The notes: a model not told the origin generated them from the letters alone. 64,000 bases of DNA from Zhengitettix transpicula (GCA_037074705.1 CM073591.1:75312532-75376531); one strand, 5' to 3'. Counted from the first letter of the stretch, positions 11,450 to 23,751 are shown. Numbers and translations are program-made.

Positions 11450-12478
11450 ATATATACTGTAGGTCTCGATTCAGCAGCGAATATGTATCATTATCATTGT
11501 TTTCTAAAAGGGATATCTTCATACTCTCCTATATATAATTATGGGTCACTGGCCAATGATGTGAAATGCAAAAGTTCATACAGATTAATATTCATTTTAT
11601 AAAACGTTTACTTTGTAATTTTGTTAGGTTGTTTGTAATAAAAACAATAACTTTTATATTTCAAACTTTATTCTTTTATTTAGTGATTTATTAGCCTAAT
11701 CAAATTATAAATCTCCTTACAAAAAAATAGGTGGTGTCCGTCGCACTACTGACTTTTAATATTTCGCTCTAAGGTACAAATTGTTTGTGAACTTCCGGTG
11801 TACACCGTTCATTAAGTACATTTATTGAAATAATAGTTAACCATTTCGTTAAACAATTTTTATATTGACTGGTTTCGAATTGCAATTACTCTGGCTCATT
11901 GATTGAGAAGGTATGGAAGATATCACGACCAACGGGAAACGTGTGGTCCCAGTCAGCAAGAGTGTTACATCTACACGTTGGATCAAATGTACGACGTGAG
12001 GTGTCAGGCACCTCCAATTGGCTACTATCCATTACCTGCTTAAGACAACCAAGTCACTTTTCCCCTGCCAATTTTTTTCCCAATCAAAATTGGCTGCATT
12101 ATCTCCTTTATCGTCGTGTCAGCGTGTGAAAGTAGAACGCCGCCCCAACGTCCGGGGCGAAAGGTCACTTCCTTCACCTGTCACACTATGAAATATGCGC
12201 GGACAAACCAAGAATGGCGCTGACAGGAGAAAATATCTCATTTCTGAAGAGTCATAAGTGTTGTGGTTACCGAATCATTCTTTTGGTTAATCGTTCTGAA
12301 AACCAGAAATTTGTGAACAGTAATAAGTCCTTTATTTTGATGCTCTCATACTACAAAATTCATTAATTTTTAATGTATATATGGAAGCAGACTTGGAAAC
12401 GTGGGTTTGGAAAATTTTATTAAGAGACAGGCATAGGGAGGGAAACAAAGGTATACTCGGAAGAAGTAGACATGGTAG
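11450..12478. other. Intergenic DNA, no recognised gene
   Basis: An open frame of 76 codons at 11899-12129 lies in slightly GC-richer sequence, but it resembles nothing I know. No other signal is seen. Confidence 0.5.
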
Positions 12479-12750
12479 TTTAAGGATCCCACTCTATCTG
12501 GAATCCTCTTATATATGAATATATGCACGGAAACGTCTGAAGTAGATCAGGTTTTTTGCTACTTGTCCGTCGCCCTTCCGATGACTGGCGGTGTGATTCG
12601 AAAAGTGAAGCAGCATTACCGCCTCCATGTCTCGACCAGGTATGGTGGCAACTGACCGTCGGTTCCAATGGAAATTATTCTTGACGTATGCCAAAGTTAT
12701 GCGACCTCTCAAAACTGACCGAGGTGTCTCGGCTCATGGAAACCTTAATT
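12479..12750 (-). mobile_element. Degenerate SLE copy
   Basis: Recognisable landmarks in the expected order, on the plus strand, are TAAGGATCCCA, CTACTTGTCCGTCGCCCTTCC and ACCGAGGTGTCTCGGCTC. Many substitutions and gaps mark this as one of the oldest copies. Confidence 0.65.
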
Positions 12751-13544
12751 TAGAAGCAGAGGGACAATAAGGTCATTCCCGTTGCTTCCTTCCTCCTCGC
12801 CTTCACTGATTCGTGTTTTTGGCGATGACGGCCTACATGAGGCTCATCCACGTCGAGTGGAAATCTATTTTTTTCCCCCGATTTATGCACCACCATGCTC
12901 AATTAATCAATTAGAAGCTATTATTATCATTTTCTACTGCATAAGAAAAACGCGGGTAATTAAAAGAGTCACAATGTCGTTGAGTTTATTATATGACAAT
13001 TGTCTCCTTGCTGTCGCCCGGGATTCATTATTATTATTATAATATTTATGTCATCCTGCAGAGGATGTTCTTTTTTACCATATACTTACTGGCCTGAGTA
13101 TTGCACAAGGCTTGCAACGACTTTGTCATAACCTGCAGCCTTGCAATTTTTCATATTTCATAACGCAGATTTCTCCGGCTTAGTCATAAATTTCACATTT
13201 GTAGCTCGTATCTCATATACAATCCCTTTGTTAGGAAAGTTTTATGGACGTAGTCAATTTCAGTGTAAAAATAGCTTAATCAGTTAAGAATTAATTAAAA
13301 ATAAAAATGGCTTAATATTCTGGATGTCTCCATATTCGTTACTGACTAATTGGTTTTTCAATGGACGTGTTCTTAATTATCACTCGAAACATTCATAGTT
13401 TAGAAAACGATCCTTGGTCTACAATTTGGTTTACAAAACGGTTCGCTTTTTCCATCCCAGTTTAAATAATAGTAAAAATTTAAAAATAGTTTCAGACATT
13501 TTTATGTACATTATATGTCCGGTATATTTTATCAAGAAATATAT
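12751..13544. other. Intergenic DNA, nothing recognised
   Basis: AT-rich sequence with short TTATTA runs near 13,025-13,040. No supported feature was found. Confidence 0.5.
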
Positions 13545-13690
13545 CGCCGACCTCCTGCGTCACTGACTAGCATCACACAGGTCTCGGGTTCGAATCAACG
13601 TGACGTTGGGTGTGTGTTCCCATAAAAAAATTCCCACAAAAAATTAGTTCCCCGTCTAGTGAAATAAAAAAAGGAATAAAGTTGCTAATG
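13545..13690 (+). mobile_element. tRNA-derived SINE remnant with intact B box
   Basis: GGTTCGAATC at 13587-13596 is a perfect internal RNA polymerase III B box, preceded by GTCACTGACTAGCATCACAC, the anticodon-region sequence typical of insect tRNA-derived SINEs. The A-box half appears deleted. GTGTGTTCCC and an A-rich stretch follow. It resembles the minus-strand remnant at 45,490-45,592. Confidence 0.6.
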
Positions 13691-15560
13691 ACCTTAGATG
13701 TTGATGCGACTAAAAATAAATAAAAGAAATTAATATATATATATATATCAGCACAAGACTGCACGAAATAAAATATGCCTAAAAACTTACCCATATGACC
13801 TAATTATTCAAAACAGTCTTCTATTCATAAAGAATATACATTTTAAATTAATTGGTTTCTTCAAATCGCACAATATTTATATTATATTTAATTCCCCCAA
13901 TTTATTTTCATTTATTATAAAAAACTGTAAAGATTATATCAATAATTTAGATAAGCATAATGTAATATTTAAATTTTTCCCTAAAAACTGGCATGATTTT
14001 TGCACAGAAAAAGATAAATGTGCATAAAATCTCGCCTGAATCAACATGCTTTTAATTTATAAAACATTCAGGAAAAGTATGAATATAAATAAGCATAGTT
14101 TTTATTGGAATACAGTCGTAAAATTAGATTCTGAAATCAAGAATTATGCTTGATTAATGTCTTAAATGTTATGCATTAAATCCAATTGTTCATCTGTTAA
14201 AGTCAAAACCGATACATGTAATCTCAGCAACATTAGTGGCTGTATTCTTAAATAATCTATTCCTCATGTGTATATCTTTGTTTTAATTTAATTATAGTGC
14301 ACTGGAGTTCAATGGGATGTAGAAGAAATTTAGTGATTTAGAAGTTTTTGTCAATAAATATTTGTGAAGTAATGTCCACATCTGTATCATATAATGCTTA
14401 TTTTTAACGTTATCCTTAGACATCATATATTACTGATTTTCAATGTCAGTTACATAAATGTAAATTATTTATTTATTTTTCATTTCTACATATTATGTAA
14501 TGTAGTGTTCAGTATGTATATACATTAGTTCTACGATTACAGAAATATTTTTTTCTGTTTTTAAATACATTACGTATTTGAATGTCATAAAACTCAGGGG
14601 CGCTAATTCACTTCTCCCTTTGCCTTTCTATCTCACTCTCTAATATCATTTACCATTGAAAGATATCAGTAAAATAACGCTATTTCAAGTCGCTAAGTTT
14701 GTATTTAAAGTAATAGAAGAAACAAATACTTATGCTTAAATAATGTTGAATGTCAACTTTCATTATGATATATGGAGGCTAGATTAACTACTGTATTTTA
14801 CTGTTATGAGGCTATTACCGACATGGAAGGAACTGTGACGAAATTATGGTTTCCTTAGGATGTGGGTTAAGCCTGTAAAAACGTGTTTTATGGATACCGA
14901 CGTCGAAACCAAAAGAAAACCATAACTTTTAAGAGTTACCAAAAGTCGTCTCCGTTTTATCGTAACATAAATATTTATGGAGACTAAATTAGTGCAGTCA
15001 AAAAAAACAAAAAAAAGGGCTCGATCTTGCAAAAGGTCATGTGGCTATAATTCTTTTATATGTTCTTAGTACCGATGTTAGTAGTAAGAAATGTAGTTTT
15101 CAACGTATTTGAGTTTGATACGAAATGTCTCAAATGAGTTTTTCTACCTATTTCGGAATTTGATCAATATTGACTTATGTATTCATCAAATAGGAAACGT
15201 CTGTTTGGCTGATTCCCATTTATGATATATAAGCCCATATAAATCTATATTCGTCTAGAAATGTCCCAGAAACAGCAATTTCAAATTTTTCCGAAACGTG
15301 TATTTGTTTCTAAATAACATGTCATGAATGTGTAGTGAATTTATTTAGCTTAAACTTGTGTTTATAGCATGGTTATAGGCTCAATTTAAGACAGAAATAT
15401 TAGAACTAACAGCAACCCAAAAATTTCGAATTTGTCCATAAATGAGCAGACTGGAATTATGGTACAATTTTATGAAGGAAGTCGTAAATAATATAAAATA
15501 AATGTATTCCTCACACTCATAAGTGAGTCGTGATATATTTAAATTAACACTAAATATCAC
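13691..15560. other. AT-rich intergenic DNA, nothing recognised
   Basis: A (TA)n tract lies at about 13,735-13,748. No gene or element can be supported here. Confidence 0.6.
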
Positions 15561-15790
15561 GACCAAACCCCCTCTGCCGCCATCGGAGGGGCCTGGGACA
15601 AGTACCGAATGCCCGACCTATCTAATGCAGGGTTCCTAGGGTTTTTCCTGCATCACTTTTAGGCGAATGCCTGGTAGATTCCTTAAAACATATCCTGTTG
15701 GCCTTGGCTATCTTCCTCTACTCTTCCGCATCCCCCCTTTCAAATACCTTCCTATGTAATTAAAGGGGAACTGCCACCACGTGGACTGCC
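15561..15790 (+). mobile_element. SINE-like element SLE copy C, fragment
   Basis: This fragment starts at the CCCCTCTGCCGCCATCGG segment, keeps the H4 region (TCTAATGCAGGG ... CCTGCATCAC) and ends at AACTGCCACCACGTGGAC, lacking both the 5' half and the poly-A end. Confidence 0.8.
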
Positions 15791-16077
15791 GACTTACTAT
15801 AAAAATAGTAAATTCAGGGAAAAGCACCAATTCGTTCTATCTGGCCCGCGAAGACGATTTTAGGACTTAGATCTATGATCGTTCATGCTCTTCAAAAATT
15901 GCAGATGAATTCAGTTCTAAATAAGCTGAAAGTTAACGTGCCACACCTGTTTGTTTCACTTATCGCAGGAAAAAAAGTAGGACTACAAACTCGTGTATTT
16001 TTGATCAAATAAAATAAACGAACGCAAAGTTGACTGTAATTTCCATTTAAAACCACAATAACTTATTGACATTCGAT

Positions 16078-16640
16078 TCATGAATTTTTTAAATGTTTTG
16101 TAGAAAGTAAAATTACCTGGTATAAGGCACGACATTTCATAAGTTTCGTTTCGTGCGAGAAAGTGAGAACAGGAAAGAAATTTTCTCTGACGCGTGGACG
16201 CTTTTCACGGGCATTGTAAAATATGTGGCTTTCGTTTATACGTGCTGAGCCTTCTTGAAACTTTTTGGATGCTAGAGTTGCGGCCGATAACACCTTTTGT
16301 CTAGAAATGCGAGACAAAGCCTGTCTCCTCCACCCCCTTCGCCGCTCCCTCGAAATGGCGTTCATAGCGGCGCTTTGCCTAGATCGAGAGTTACTTAAAG
16401 ATTATTGTTAGAAGAAATAGCTTCAGATGCCTGATGACAACATCAAAATAGCTGTTCTCCCCTCACTCTTCCCCTAATTTCCTGGCAACGATTGCGGAGA
16501 CGTCTAACCTGAGACTTAGACCGTCCCGTGTTACATTTACACATACACTTCAAAACTCGCCAAGCGGCATCAATAGTGCGACAAAACACCTCACTACCAT
16601 TTATCGGAGCTGACTTCCAACGTTTGGAAACTAACCGCAC
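16078..16640 (-). other. GC-richer island with unassigned open frames
   Basis: Two minus-strand open frames (95 codons at 16078-16365 and 65 codons at 16443-16640) lie in a block with more CpG than its surroundings. The first, rich in Arg and Lys, is followed by a donor-like CAG/GTAATT near 16,112-16,118, so it could be a first exon or promoter-proximal sequence of an unseen gene. No family resemblance is visible and it may be noncoding. Confidence 0.25.
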
Positions 16641-17190
16641 ATAATGTCACAGACTTTTTAAAGTAACAATCATCAAAATTGTATACGTATTTACATTAGG
16701 AGGTTCTCTTTTTTTATTAAAAAAATCTTATTTCCAGGTCAGTTCATTTGTAATTTAGAGAATCATCGAATTATACTTTCAGTTTCATTTTTTATGGAAT
16801 TATATTGAACAGTGCAACACTAGGAGGATCTCTTAATTTATTCAAAAGTTTGCCTCCGTGCTTCAATTACATCCTTCAATAATTTCTAAGGAAAACGAAT
16901 TTTTAATCTCACGTTTTATTCATCTTTGTAGTAACTCAGGAGAGATTAAAAAATTGTTATTTTTACTTATTTCCTAGTACTCGTAAATTACGAAAGAATT
17001 ACGTCAATAGACAACCTTTAAACGCAATGCCTAAAGATTGTCAGCTGTCAAAACACGAGCATAATTTATTAACAACAATTTGCCCTCCTTCAACAAATCA
17101 GATTTTATTTAGTTTGTACAAAGTACAAAGATATTTTCAGACTGTTATTCGACAATAGTTGCCATTACAAGATCACAACAAAATTGAATC

Positions 17191-17191
<1 letters not shown>

Positions 17192-17263
<72 letters not shown>
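17192..17263. repeat. (TA)36 microsatellite
   Basis: An uninterrupted TA run, the longest in the window. Confidence 0.95.
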
Positions 17264-17268
<5 letters not shown>

Positions 17269-17714
17269 TGGCAACAGCACAGATATTTCAAATAGGCAAA
17301 TACTGAATGTGCACAGTTTCTGATCATTATCCATGAACTAAAATTCTTTTTACCTCTATCTTCAATTTGGTTACATAAACGGCAGCCATGATAACAGGAA
17401 AGAAAACCTCGAAAGTTTTCTGTTTGTGTAGTCTCAAAATTGAAAAGGAAAATATCACTTGCATATGTTGTATTCCTATTTGTCTCAATCGGCTTCAAAT
17501 ATTTCCATATCTTACATCCACTAGCAGTAATGAGGTTGATTAACGTATACGGTCCATGAATTTGATGGCATTGGAACTGAGTGCTTTGCCTCCAAAAAAG
17601 CACTTTCCAGCATTCCTGAAAGTCCATTCGGCTTTCACTTTCCTTCCTTACACACAAGATTTGTTGTTTTCCAAATGGCGGCCACTGTCTCGTTGACACT
17701 AAGTGCCGCATCAC
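17262..17714 (-). CDS. Orphan open frame of 150 codons, doubtful
   Basis: This is the longest minus-strand open frame outside the structural protein gene. It begins MMRHLVSTRQWPPFGKQQIL and is rich in Cys, Ile and Phe. It runs to the edge of the (TA)36 tract, where the stop lies. I recognise no domain, signal peptide or repeat. The base composition is less AT-rich than its flanks, which could mean a decayed element or an old exon. The chance of a real gene is low. Confidence 0.2.
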
Positions 17715-19120
17715 GGCAGCTTTCTAATGATGAGGCAGCTTGTCCAGCTGGTGACATGAGACTTAACTTCCAAGGAAAAGTTTTCGCGGATACAATAATT
17801 TGTTCTGTTGCGTAAGCAAAGCCCTATATATTAAATTTGCTACGCCATGTAATTTTTTAACATTTCACTTGTAATGTGATACATATGTAAGTGATGATAT
17901 GTCGTTCACAGGTTACATGATGTGATCGCTGTAAAGAACCACAAATTTCTGACGAATTGAAAACGTGGTATCAGCTGAATATGAATTATAGTTGGATTTG
18001 TATTTTTAGCTTATATGACTTTCGGATGCTTATCATAAAAATACTCGACATAACTTATTCACCTAAATCAAATTACTATAGATAGAAAATTTGTTTTATC
18101 ACTGATTTATAAAGAAATTGTAAACGTCAAGTGTTCATTTTCAACCTAAATGACTGGGTTGTAATAATTATATGGATTTTTCCGTACCGATGAATGTCGA
18201 TTCTTTTCAAATCAGTTTATTTATTTAAATTATCCCATTTAATATCCAATAATATTCTTCTTATTTGGCACAGATAAAAGCATAATTTCATCACTCATTT
18301 CAACTTTTTTTCATAACCGGCAGAGTGCAGCCTAATCATAGATTCAGGTTAAACCAAGTTGAAAGAAAAGAAAATTTAATACAATCCTCCATAGGCTTCT
18401 TTGAGGATTATTTCACAGTTATTACAATATCCAGTATTTAACGCAGATATAAATATAAGATATGGAAACCTGACTTAACAATATCCCATCGGGACTATGA
18501 ACACTAATGTCTTCACGGAAGAAATATCTCGTCATTACTTCGAGAAAATTGCATGTTTATATCCTGGCAGTCTTCATCAGCGGTCTGTGAAATGAGGGAG
18601 AATTATTCTCCTATATTTCTATGAAACCGTTCGTAGTTTCTGGCAGATGTTGACTAATATTTTAATATTCTGACATATATAGGATTTGTATAGATTGGAT
18701 CAGGACCGCACGTAAATCACACAAATTTTAAGAAATATTTGGTATATATTTGCAGTATAGTAAAAAAAGTGAACAAACATAACTTATCACAAATGAGGTG
18801 AAATGTGATTACATAAAAATATATCCAATACTTTTCTGACTACCAGAATCCATCTCCGTGTCAAATCTTATATATCTTACAAACAGTCAGGAAATAATTT
18901 ATATTGCACTTAAATCGTCCCTGGTATTTTTTGTTTCATTTTTAGTGTTCTGTGTGTAAGACAGATTCGCGATGGATTCCCTCAACCTTTGCAGCAAACA
19001 CAAGTAAACGTGCCTTTCCGCAAACTGTATCACGGGGAATTAACCTCATGGTTGCAAGGGTGCGCTGAACGAACGGTGAGGTTTCCTGCCTCTCGGAGGT
19101 CTGTTCCCAGGGAACCACCT
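17715..19120. other. AT-rich DNA downstream of the PYPV-repeat gene
   Basis: No gene is seen. A minus-strand open frame at 18942-19175 lies over and just beyond the predicted 3' UTR and poly-A site and is not thought to be coding. Confidence 0.55.
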
Positions 19121-19146
19121 TCCTTTCACAAATCCGCATAGCTTCA

Positions 19147-19152
19147 TTTATT
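19147..19152 (-). terminator. Polyadenylation signal AATAAA of the PYPV-repeat protein gene
   Basis: The minus strand reads GGAATAAATG 124 nt beyond the TAG stop at 19278-19276. A G/T-rich stretch follows at about 19,110-19,130, as expected of a downstream element. This implies a 3' UTR of about 140-155 nt. Confidence 0.7.
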
Positions 19153-19275
19153 CCCGGAGCGACCCTCGGAACCACGTGGTTGCAAAATGGACTCTTGTGT
19201 CAGAATTGAAACGATAGATGGAGATCGGCGCAGCAAGGAGAATTGATGGGTTGTGAGGATGAGGTGAAGCTTGAT

Positions 19276-20598
19276 CTAGTAGTGGCCTCCATATCCGCCG
19301 TAGCCTCCATAACCTCCATAGTCTCCACCGTAGGATGCTTCTTCATAGTGACCCTTAACGGGGACGGCAAATGGAACCTTGATAGGTACTGGGTATGGCT
19401 TTTCCACAGGGACCTTCACGGGGTAGGCCACTGGCCTTTCGACTGGGTAAGGAACAGGCCTCTCAACCGTGACTGGGTACGGCTTAGGCACGGGTACGGG
19501 GTAGGGCCTGTCTACGGGAACCTTGACTGGGTATGCCACAGGATGTTCTACTGGGTATGGAACGGGTTTCTCAACTGGATAGGGCACTGGCTTCTCGACA
19601 GTTACGGGGTAAGGCTTGGGTACGGGAACAGGGTAGGGTCTGTCGACGGGAACCTTCACTGGGTAGGGCACTGGCTTTTCAACGGGGTATGGTACTGGTT
19701 TGTCAACATGGACTGGGTAAGGCTGGGGAACGTGGACGGGGTAGGGACGGTCGACAGGGATCTTCACGTGGACAGGGTAAGGGCGGTCAACGGGAACCTC
19801 AACGGGAACCTTGACGTGGACGGGGTAGGGCTGTGGCACAGGGACCTTCACCTCAACTGGGTAGGGTTGGGGCACTGGCACGTTCTTGTGGACAACGACT
19901 GGGTAGGGCTTGGGTACATGCACGGGGTAGGGCTGAGGTACGGGTACCTTCACTTCAACTGGGTATGGTACGGGCTTGTCGACGGGAACGTGAACAGGGT
20001 ATGGGCGATCGACGGGTACCTTGACGGGGTAAGGCACGGGCTTTTCCACGGGATAGGGCACTGGCTTCTCAACTGGCACTGGATATGGCCTGTCAACGGG
20101 AATCTTGATTTCTACAGGGTAGGGCTTAGCCACAGGATAAGGTACAGGCTTAGCCACAGGGACGTGCACAGGGTAGGGGTGAGGCACGGGTACTCCGACC
20201 TTCTGGGTGACCGTTACAGTCTTGACGTGGTCGTGGCCACCATAGTAGCCTCCGAGTCCACCTCCAAGACCGCCGCCGAATCCGCCGCCGAGACCACCGC
20301 CGAGTCCGCCGCCGAGACCACCGCCGAGTCCGCCGCCGAGTCCGCCGCCGAGTCCGCCGCCGTAGTGCAGACCACCTCCATAGTCTCCGTAAAGGCTCTC
20401 ACCGCCGCCGCCAAGGTATCCCAAGCCAAGGCCGATACCGTAACCTCCACCGTAACCCAAGTCGAAGAGGCCACGCTTGCTCAGCGCGCTGGAGCGGCTT
20501 TCCTCATCCACTTTCTTCACCGTCTTCTTATCCTCCTTGTCGGCCTCAGACGCCGCAGCGTACGCCAACAGGCACATCGCCAGGACGGCGACAACAGC
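19276..20598 (-). CDS. Secreted Gly-rich / PYPV-repeat cuticular-type protein, terminal exon
   Basis: This is the main coding exon of the only convincing gene. Joined in phase 0 to the 4-codon exon at 22357-22368 it encodes 444 residues beginning [20 protein letters not shown], a typical signal peptide (about residues 1-20). A charged linker follows and ends in a dibasic KR at 45-46, a possible convertase site. Residues 47-126 are Gly-rich, with a run of GGGL repeats at about 84-119. From about 127 a VKTVTVTQ segment leads into about 280 residues with 25 PYPV and 2 AYPV motifs in alternating K/D/V/P contexts. The C-terminus is a short GGY-rich tail ending GGHY. There are no cysteines after the signal peptide and I see no Rebers-Riddiford chitin-binding motif. 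The composition fits an extracellular structural protein of cuticle; PYPV-rich Vajk-type cuticular proteins are the nearest family I can suggest (inference). The acceptor reads CTGCAG then GCTGTTGTC at 20598. The coding DNA is much richer in GC than its surroundings. Confidence 0.9.
   Translation of the reverse strand, partial: AVVAVLAMCLLAYAAASEADKEDKKTVKKVDEESRSSALSKRGLFDLGYGGGYGIGLGLGYLGGGGESLYGDYGGGLHYGGGLGGGLGGGLGGGLGGGLGGGLGGGFGGGLGGGLGGYYGGHDHVKTVTVTQKVGVPVPHPYPVHVPVAKPVPYPVAKPYPVEIKIPVDRPYPVPVEKPVPYPVEKPVPYPVKVPVDRPYPVHVPVDKPVPYPVEVKVPVPQPYPVHVPKPYPVVVHKNVPVPQPYPVEVKVPVPQPYPVHVKVPVEVPVDRPYPVHVKIPVDRPYPVHVPQPYPVHVDKPVPYPVEKPVPYPVKVPVDRPYPVPVPKPYPVTVEKPVPYPVEKPVPYPVEHPVAYPVKVPVDRPYPVPVPKPYPVTVERPVPYPVERPVAYPVKVPVEKPYPVPIKVPFAVPVKGHYEEASYGGDYGGYGGYGGYGGHY
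20247..20370 (-). repeat. 12-bp coding minisatellite encoding GGGL repeats
   Basis: Inside the terminal exon, tandem 12-bp units rich in GGC and GGA triplets encode repeated GGGL and GGGF. Such a tract can change copy number by slippage without losing the frame, so allele length may vary. Confidence 0.75.
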
Positions 20599-22356
20599 CT
20601 GCAGACAAGCACAACATCAGTTATTAGTCATAATTAATTACGCATGTCTTTCTAGTTGTGGCGTACTCGCTGTGCGCTTTACATTGCATGCTACCATATA
20701 ACATGCGGTGATACAGCTGTCTCATTAAGCTTCTAGTGACCTTAAATTATTATATTTTGAAGCGTTATACTTATCAATTTTCCGCAAATTTAATCTATTC
20801 CCCACTATACATATTTTTGATGAGTTGTATTGAGATTCATTCGATTGGAGTTTCCATTAACTGGTAGTTATACCGTGATAATAATCTGTACGTGAGAAGT
20901 GTTTGTTTTTAATTTTTTCAGTAAGCATATATAAGACATGCTTGTAAATAATCCGCAGCCGTCTAGTAAAACCCGTGCTCTATTTAAAATCCAAAGATTC
21001 TCCACCGTAGATATCTAAGAACATTTTCGTATGGGATATTTCCTAATAGCATCATAACAAGAGAATAACACCGTCATGAAATTTGGTTTGCGTCTGTTTT
21101 CTTGCTGATCCCCAATTTTCTACATGAGCTTATGAAAAATCACTCGTATGATGAATTATGACAGGTTGACGAAAGACCTTGGCCGTGGCGCTGAGGCCTT
21201 TAATTCTTTATTTAACTTTCGCAGAATTAACGTTAATGATTTCCTCCTACTATGAGTGACCACTGCAAGCGTTAAGATTATTTCCGTTGATCTTCGTGAT
21301 TATTATTATTATTCGGCTGTCAAAGTACACTTTCATGTATATAATTAAATTGTAAATAATACGTAATTAAATTGTATGAATGCAGCTATCAATCTAGTTC
21401 CTAACTGCACTAATGTTGTCCTGAATAACATAATTGTATCTGGGTTACGAAATGAAATAACAATTAAGCTCTAATATAGTTACTTGTGATAATAGATTCA
21501 TAGATCTTTCCTTGACTTGAGCTTTCATACTTAAGGACAGCTAATAGTTGTGTATGATATGACGCGTCAGATTTAATGAGATCGTTAATCGGAGCGGGCC
21601 CAAACACGTGCTCGACGGTCGAGACATCGTAGCTGAAAACTCGTTTCGCTTTCTTGAGCGTGATCCGCCTTCAAGTTTCCCCACTTCCGAGTGGAATTGC
21701 TTCTCTCTGCCTTATGCGACCTGATTTACTGCTCTGCACGAAACTGTATGTGTGTTACGTACCCGGAAAACGAATAATCCAGCCTGGACCGCCAAGTCCG
21801 TCGATGATTCCCACGGAACGGAAAAATAAAAACTTCATTAAACCCGTAAGGTGAGAATGAAGAGACACAACTGAACTCTAAAGCCTTTTAATATTTTTTG
21901 CGTATTTTATCGATGTTGTATCGGATTCCGAAAGAAGGTTCTACATGATGGCGTGGAAACAATTATTCAGAAATATATTATTCTATAGCCACGATCCTAC
22001 AAACTTGATATTCATGTACCATTTACTGAAAATACACATCTAACAGGAAAATATTACTTCTTAAGACCGAATTATTTTGAATATCTACTTATTCCTCATT
22101 TCATGTTAGTTAAGTTAAACTGAAATTGATAAATTAATAATTACGTTAAATTAAAATCAAATTAATTATTTTTTCAGATTTTATCGTAAATTCTGCTTCA
22201 TATTATCTTCATTAATAGTTTAATTTCCGAATAAATCAGTTATTGGTATTAAAATCCTGGAATATTTCAAAAGGCCAAAAATTTATTGGTATATCCGATT
22301 GAATTTTTTCCCTGTGATGTTTATCGGCTGTGTCGGCAGTTTTCGCGTTAACTTAC
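20599..22356 (-). other. Intron of the PYPV-repeat protein gene
   Basis: This 1,758-nt phase-0 intron runs from GTAAGT (22356 downwards) to a pyrimidine-rich tract ending TTGTCTGCAG at 20599. It is mostly AT-rich, with one GC-richer island at about 21,580-21,850 that includes an E-box-like CACGTG near 21,603. That island could be regulatory, but nothing in it is diagnostic. I see no transposon remnant inside. Confidence 0.8.
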
Positions 22357-22368
22357 CACTCTCCGCAT
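22357..22368 (-). CDS. First coding exon (MRRV) of the PYPV-repeat protein gene
   Basis: On the minus strand the sequence is ATG CGG AGA GTG followed directly by GTAAGT, a perfect donor. The four codons join in frame to the acceptor at 20598 and complete a signal peptide that otherwise lacks its N-terminal residues: the long exon is open for seven codons upstream of its first internal ATG, and those codons (AVVAVLA) are hydrophobic. A very short first coding exon split within the signal peptide is common in insect cuticle protein genes. Correct spacing from the TATA box upstream supports this start. Confidence 0.85.
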
Positions 22369-22389
22369 GATATCTCGTGTGTATGCTTG

Positions 22390-22403
22390 CTGTGATATCA
22401 CAG
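22390..22403. repeat. Perfect 14-bp palindrome in the 5' leader
   Basis: CTGTGATATCACAG reads identically on both strands and lies between the predicted start of transcription and the ATG. It could be a dimer-binding site or a small hairpin in the leader, or chance. Confidence 0.6.
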
Positions 22404-22417
22404 TCGAAGAAGACTGT

Positions 22418-22451
22418 ACTGGCGTTACAAGGGTTCTTGCTATCTTATATA
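22418..22451 (-). promoter_or_regulatory. TATA box and initiator of the PYPV-repeat protein gene
   Basis: On the minus strand TATATAAG occupies 22451-22444. An initiator-like CCAGT lies at 22422-22418, its A 31 nt downstream of the first T of the TATA box, the standard spacing. Transcription would therefore start near 22420 and give a 5' leader of about 52 nt before the ATG at 22368. The leader contains a perfect 14-bp palindrome (see separate entry). Strong TATA promoters are usual for highly expressed, stage-specific insect cuticle genes. Confidence 0.75.
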
Positions 22452-23705
22452 CCTGTCCGTATCGTAAGGGAGAGTGGGGAGGGAAACTTTCGCCACCCTC
22501 CCCCCCACCTAACAGCCTCTTTCTCCAAGACATCGTACAGTGATACTTCCTTTGTAGTGCCGAGGGCTATACTCAAATTCGCTACCAGCTACGAAACAGC
22601 GGTATAAAACCACTGGAGTATGAATAACGAGACGCCTGAAGAGTTTCAATATCATTCGTTGACTTCATAAGGAATCAAAATATTTGTTATTATTTCATAA
22701 CTTTTTTGTTATAACGTCCATAAAGCTGGTTATTAATGTATTAGACAAAATGTATAATGTAGTGTCAAATATTGTCATCCCTTGACAATAAGATCGGTGC
22801 ATAAATTAATCCACAGAAAGTATACAAAGAAACGTATGAATATTATATTTTATTACAGAACCTGAAAATATTTAATTTTACATTAAAATGGTTTAATTAC
22901 TTATAATGTAGGATTTCTCTTAGAAAATTCATCTACTGCGATTGTGATTATTCTTCATAAGGAGTCATATTCCCTCAATAGATTATGTATAATTAATATA
23001 TAAATTTATAAGAATATATATGGAAATTGTAATATTACTACATAGTCTATATCATACAAATTATCACCGTTGTCTTTAAAAAATTTCAGATACATAATAA
23101 TTACCACAGTCGGTAAATATTGTACTGATGACGCAAGGATTCTCGTAAGGAGGAAGACCATAGCGGTTTTCATTATCCATTAACGCTCCATGGTGACCGG
23201 AAATTTGTTTTAAAATTTTCTGCTAAGCAGTCCGTCCTTCGTATTACATCAAAATAATAATTGTCATCATAATGCAAAGGAAACCTCAAAAATTATAATT
23301 ATATGTCGTCAATTGAAACCTCAGACTTTCCATATAAAACACCTTTCATCATTTCGCCTCTGCCGTTGGGTATTTTCCCTTATGTTTAGTAAATAAAGCT
23401 TATTTAAACAAGATATATAAATAGCGAAATGTATAAAAATTATTTTCTCTCTTCAAAATTACAATCCCAATTTCTTGTTTTAAAACTACAATTAATTTCG
23501 TTCTCTTACAATAAAAGATCATTGAAGGTGGGCGTTTTGAAATTATTCTGTAAATAAGCACGAAGTAATTTGGGAATAGTGTGTAAAAGTAATTAAAATT
23601 AATAAAAACGTGTAATATGCTTAAATAATACTTATTCGTTTTTTAACTAATATATTTCCGCCGTAGTTTCGATGACGTAAACAAATTTCGGAAAAATACT
23701 GTTCC

Positions 23706-23751
<46 letters not shown>

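Noticed and set aside
13587..13596. Functional tRNA gene
   Set aside because: A perfect B box exists, but no acceptor stem, D arm or anticodon arm can be folded, so a SINE remnant is the better reading.
18942..19175. Minus-strand 77-codon frame
   Set aside because: It lies across the 3' UTR and poly-A signal of the structural gene and shows no coding features.
19243..20637. Plus-strand 464-codon open frame as a gene
   Set aside because: It is the complement of the PYPV/Gly-rich exon. The minus strand has a signal peptide, splice sites, TATA box and AATAAA; the plus strand has none of these.
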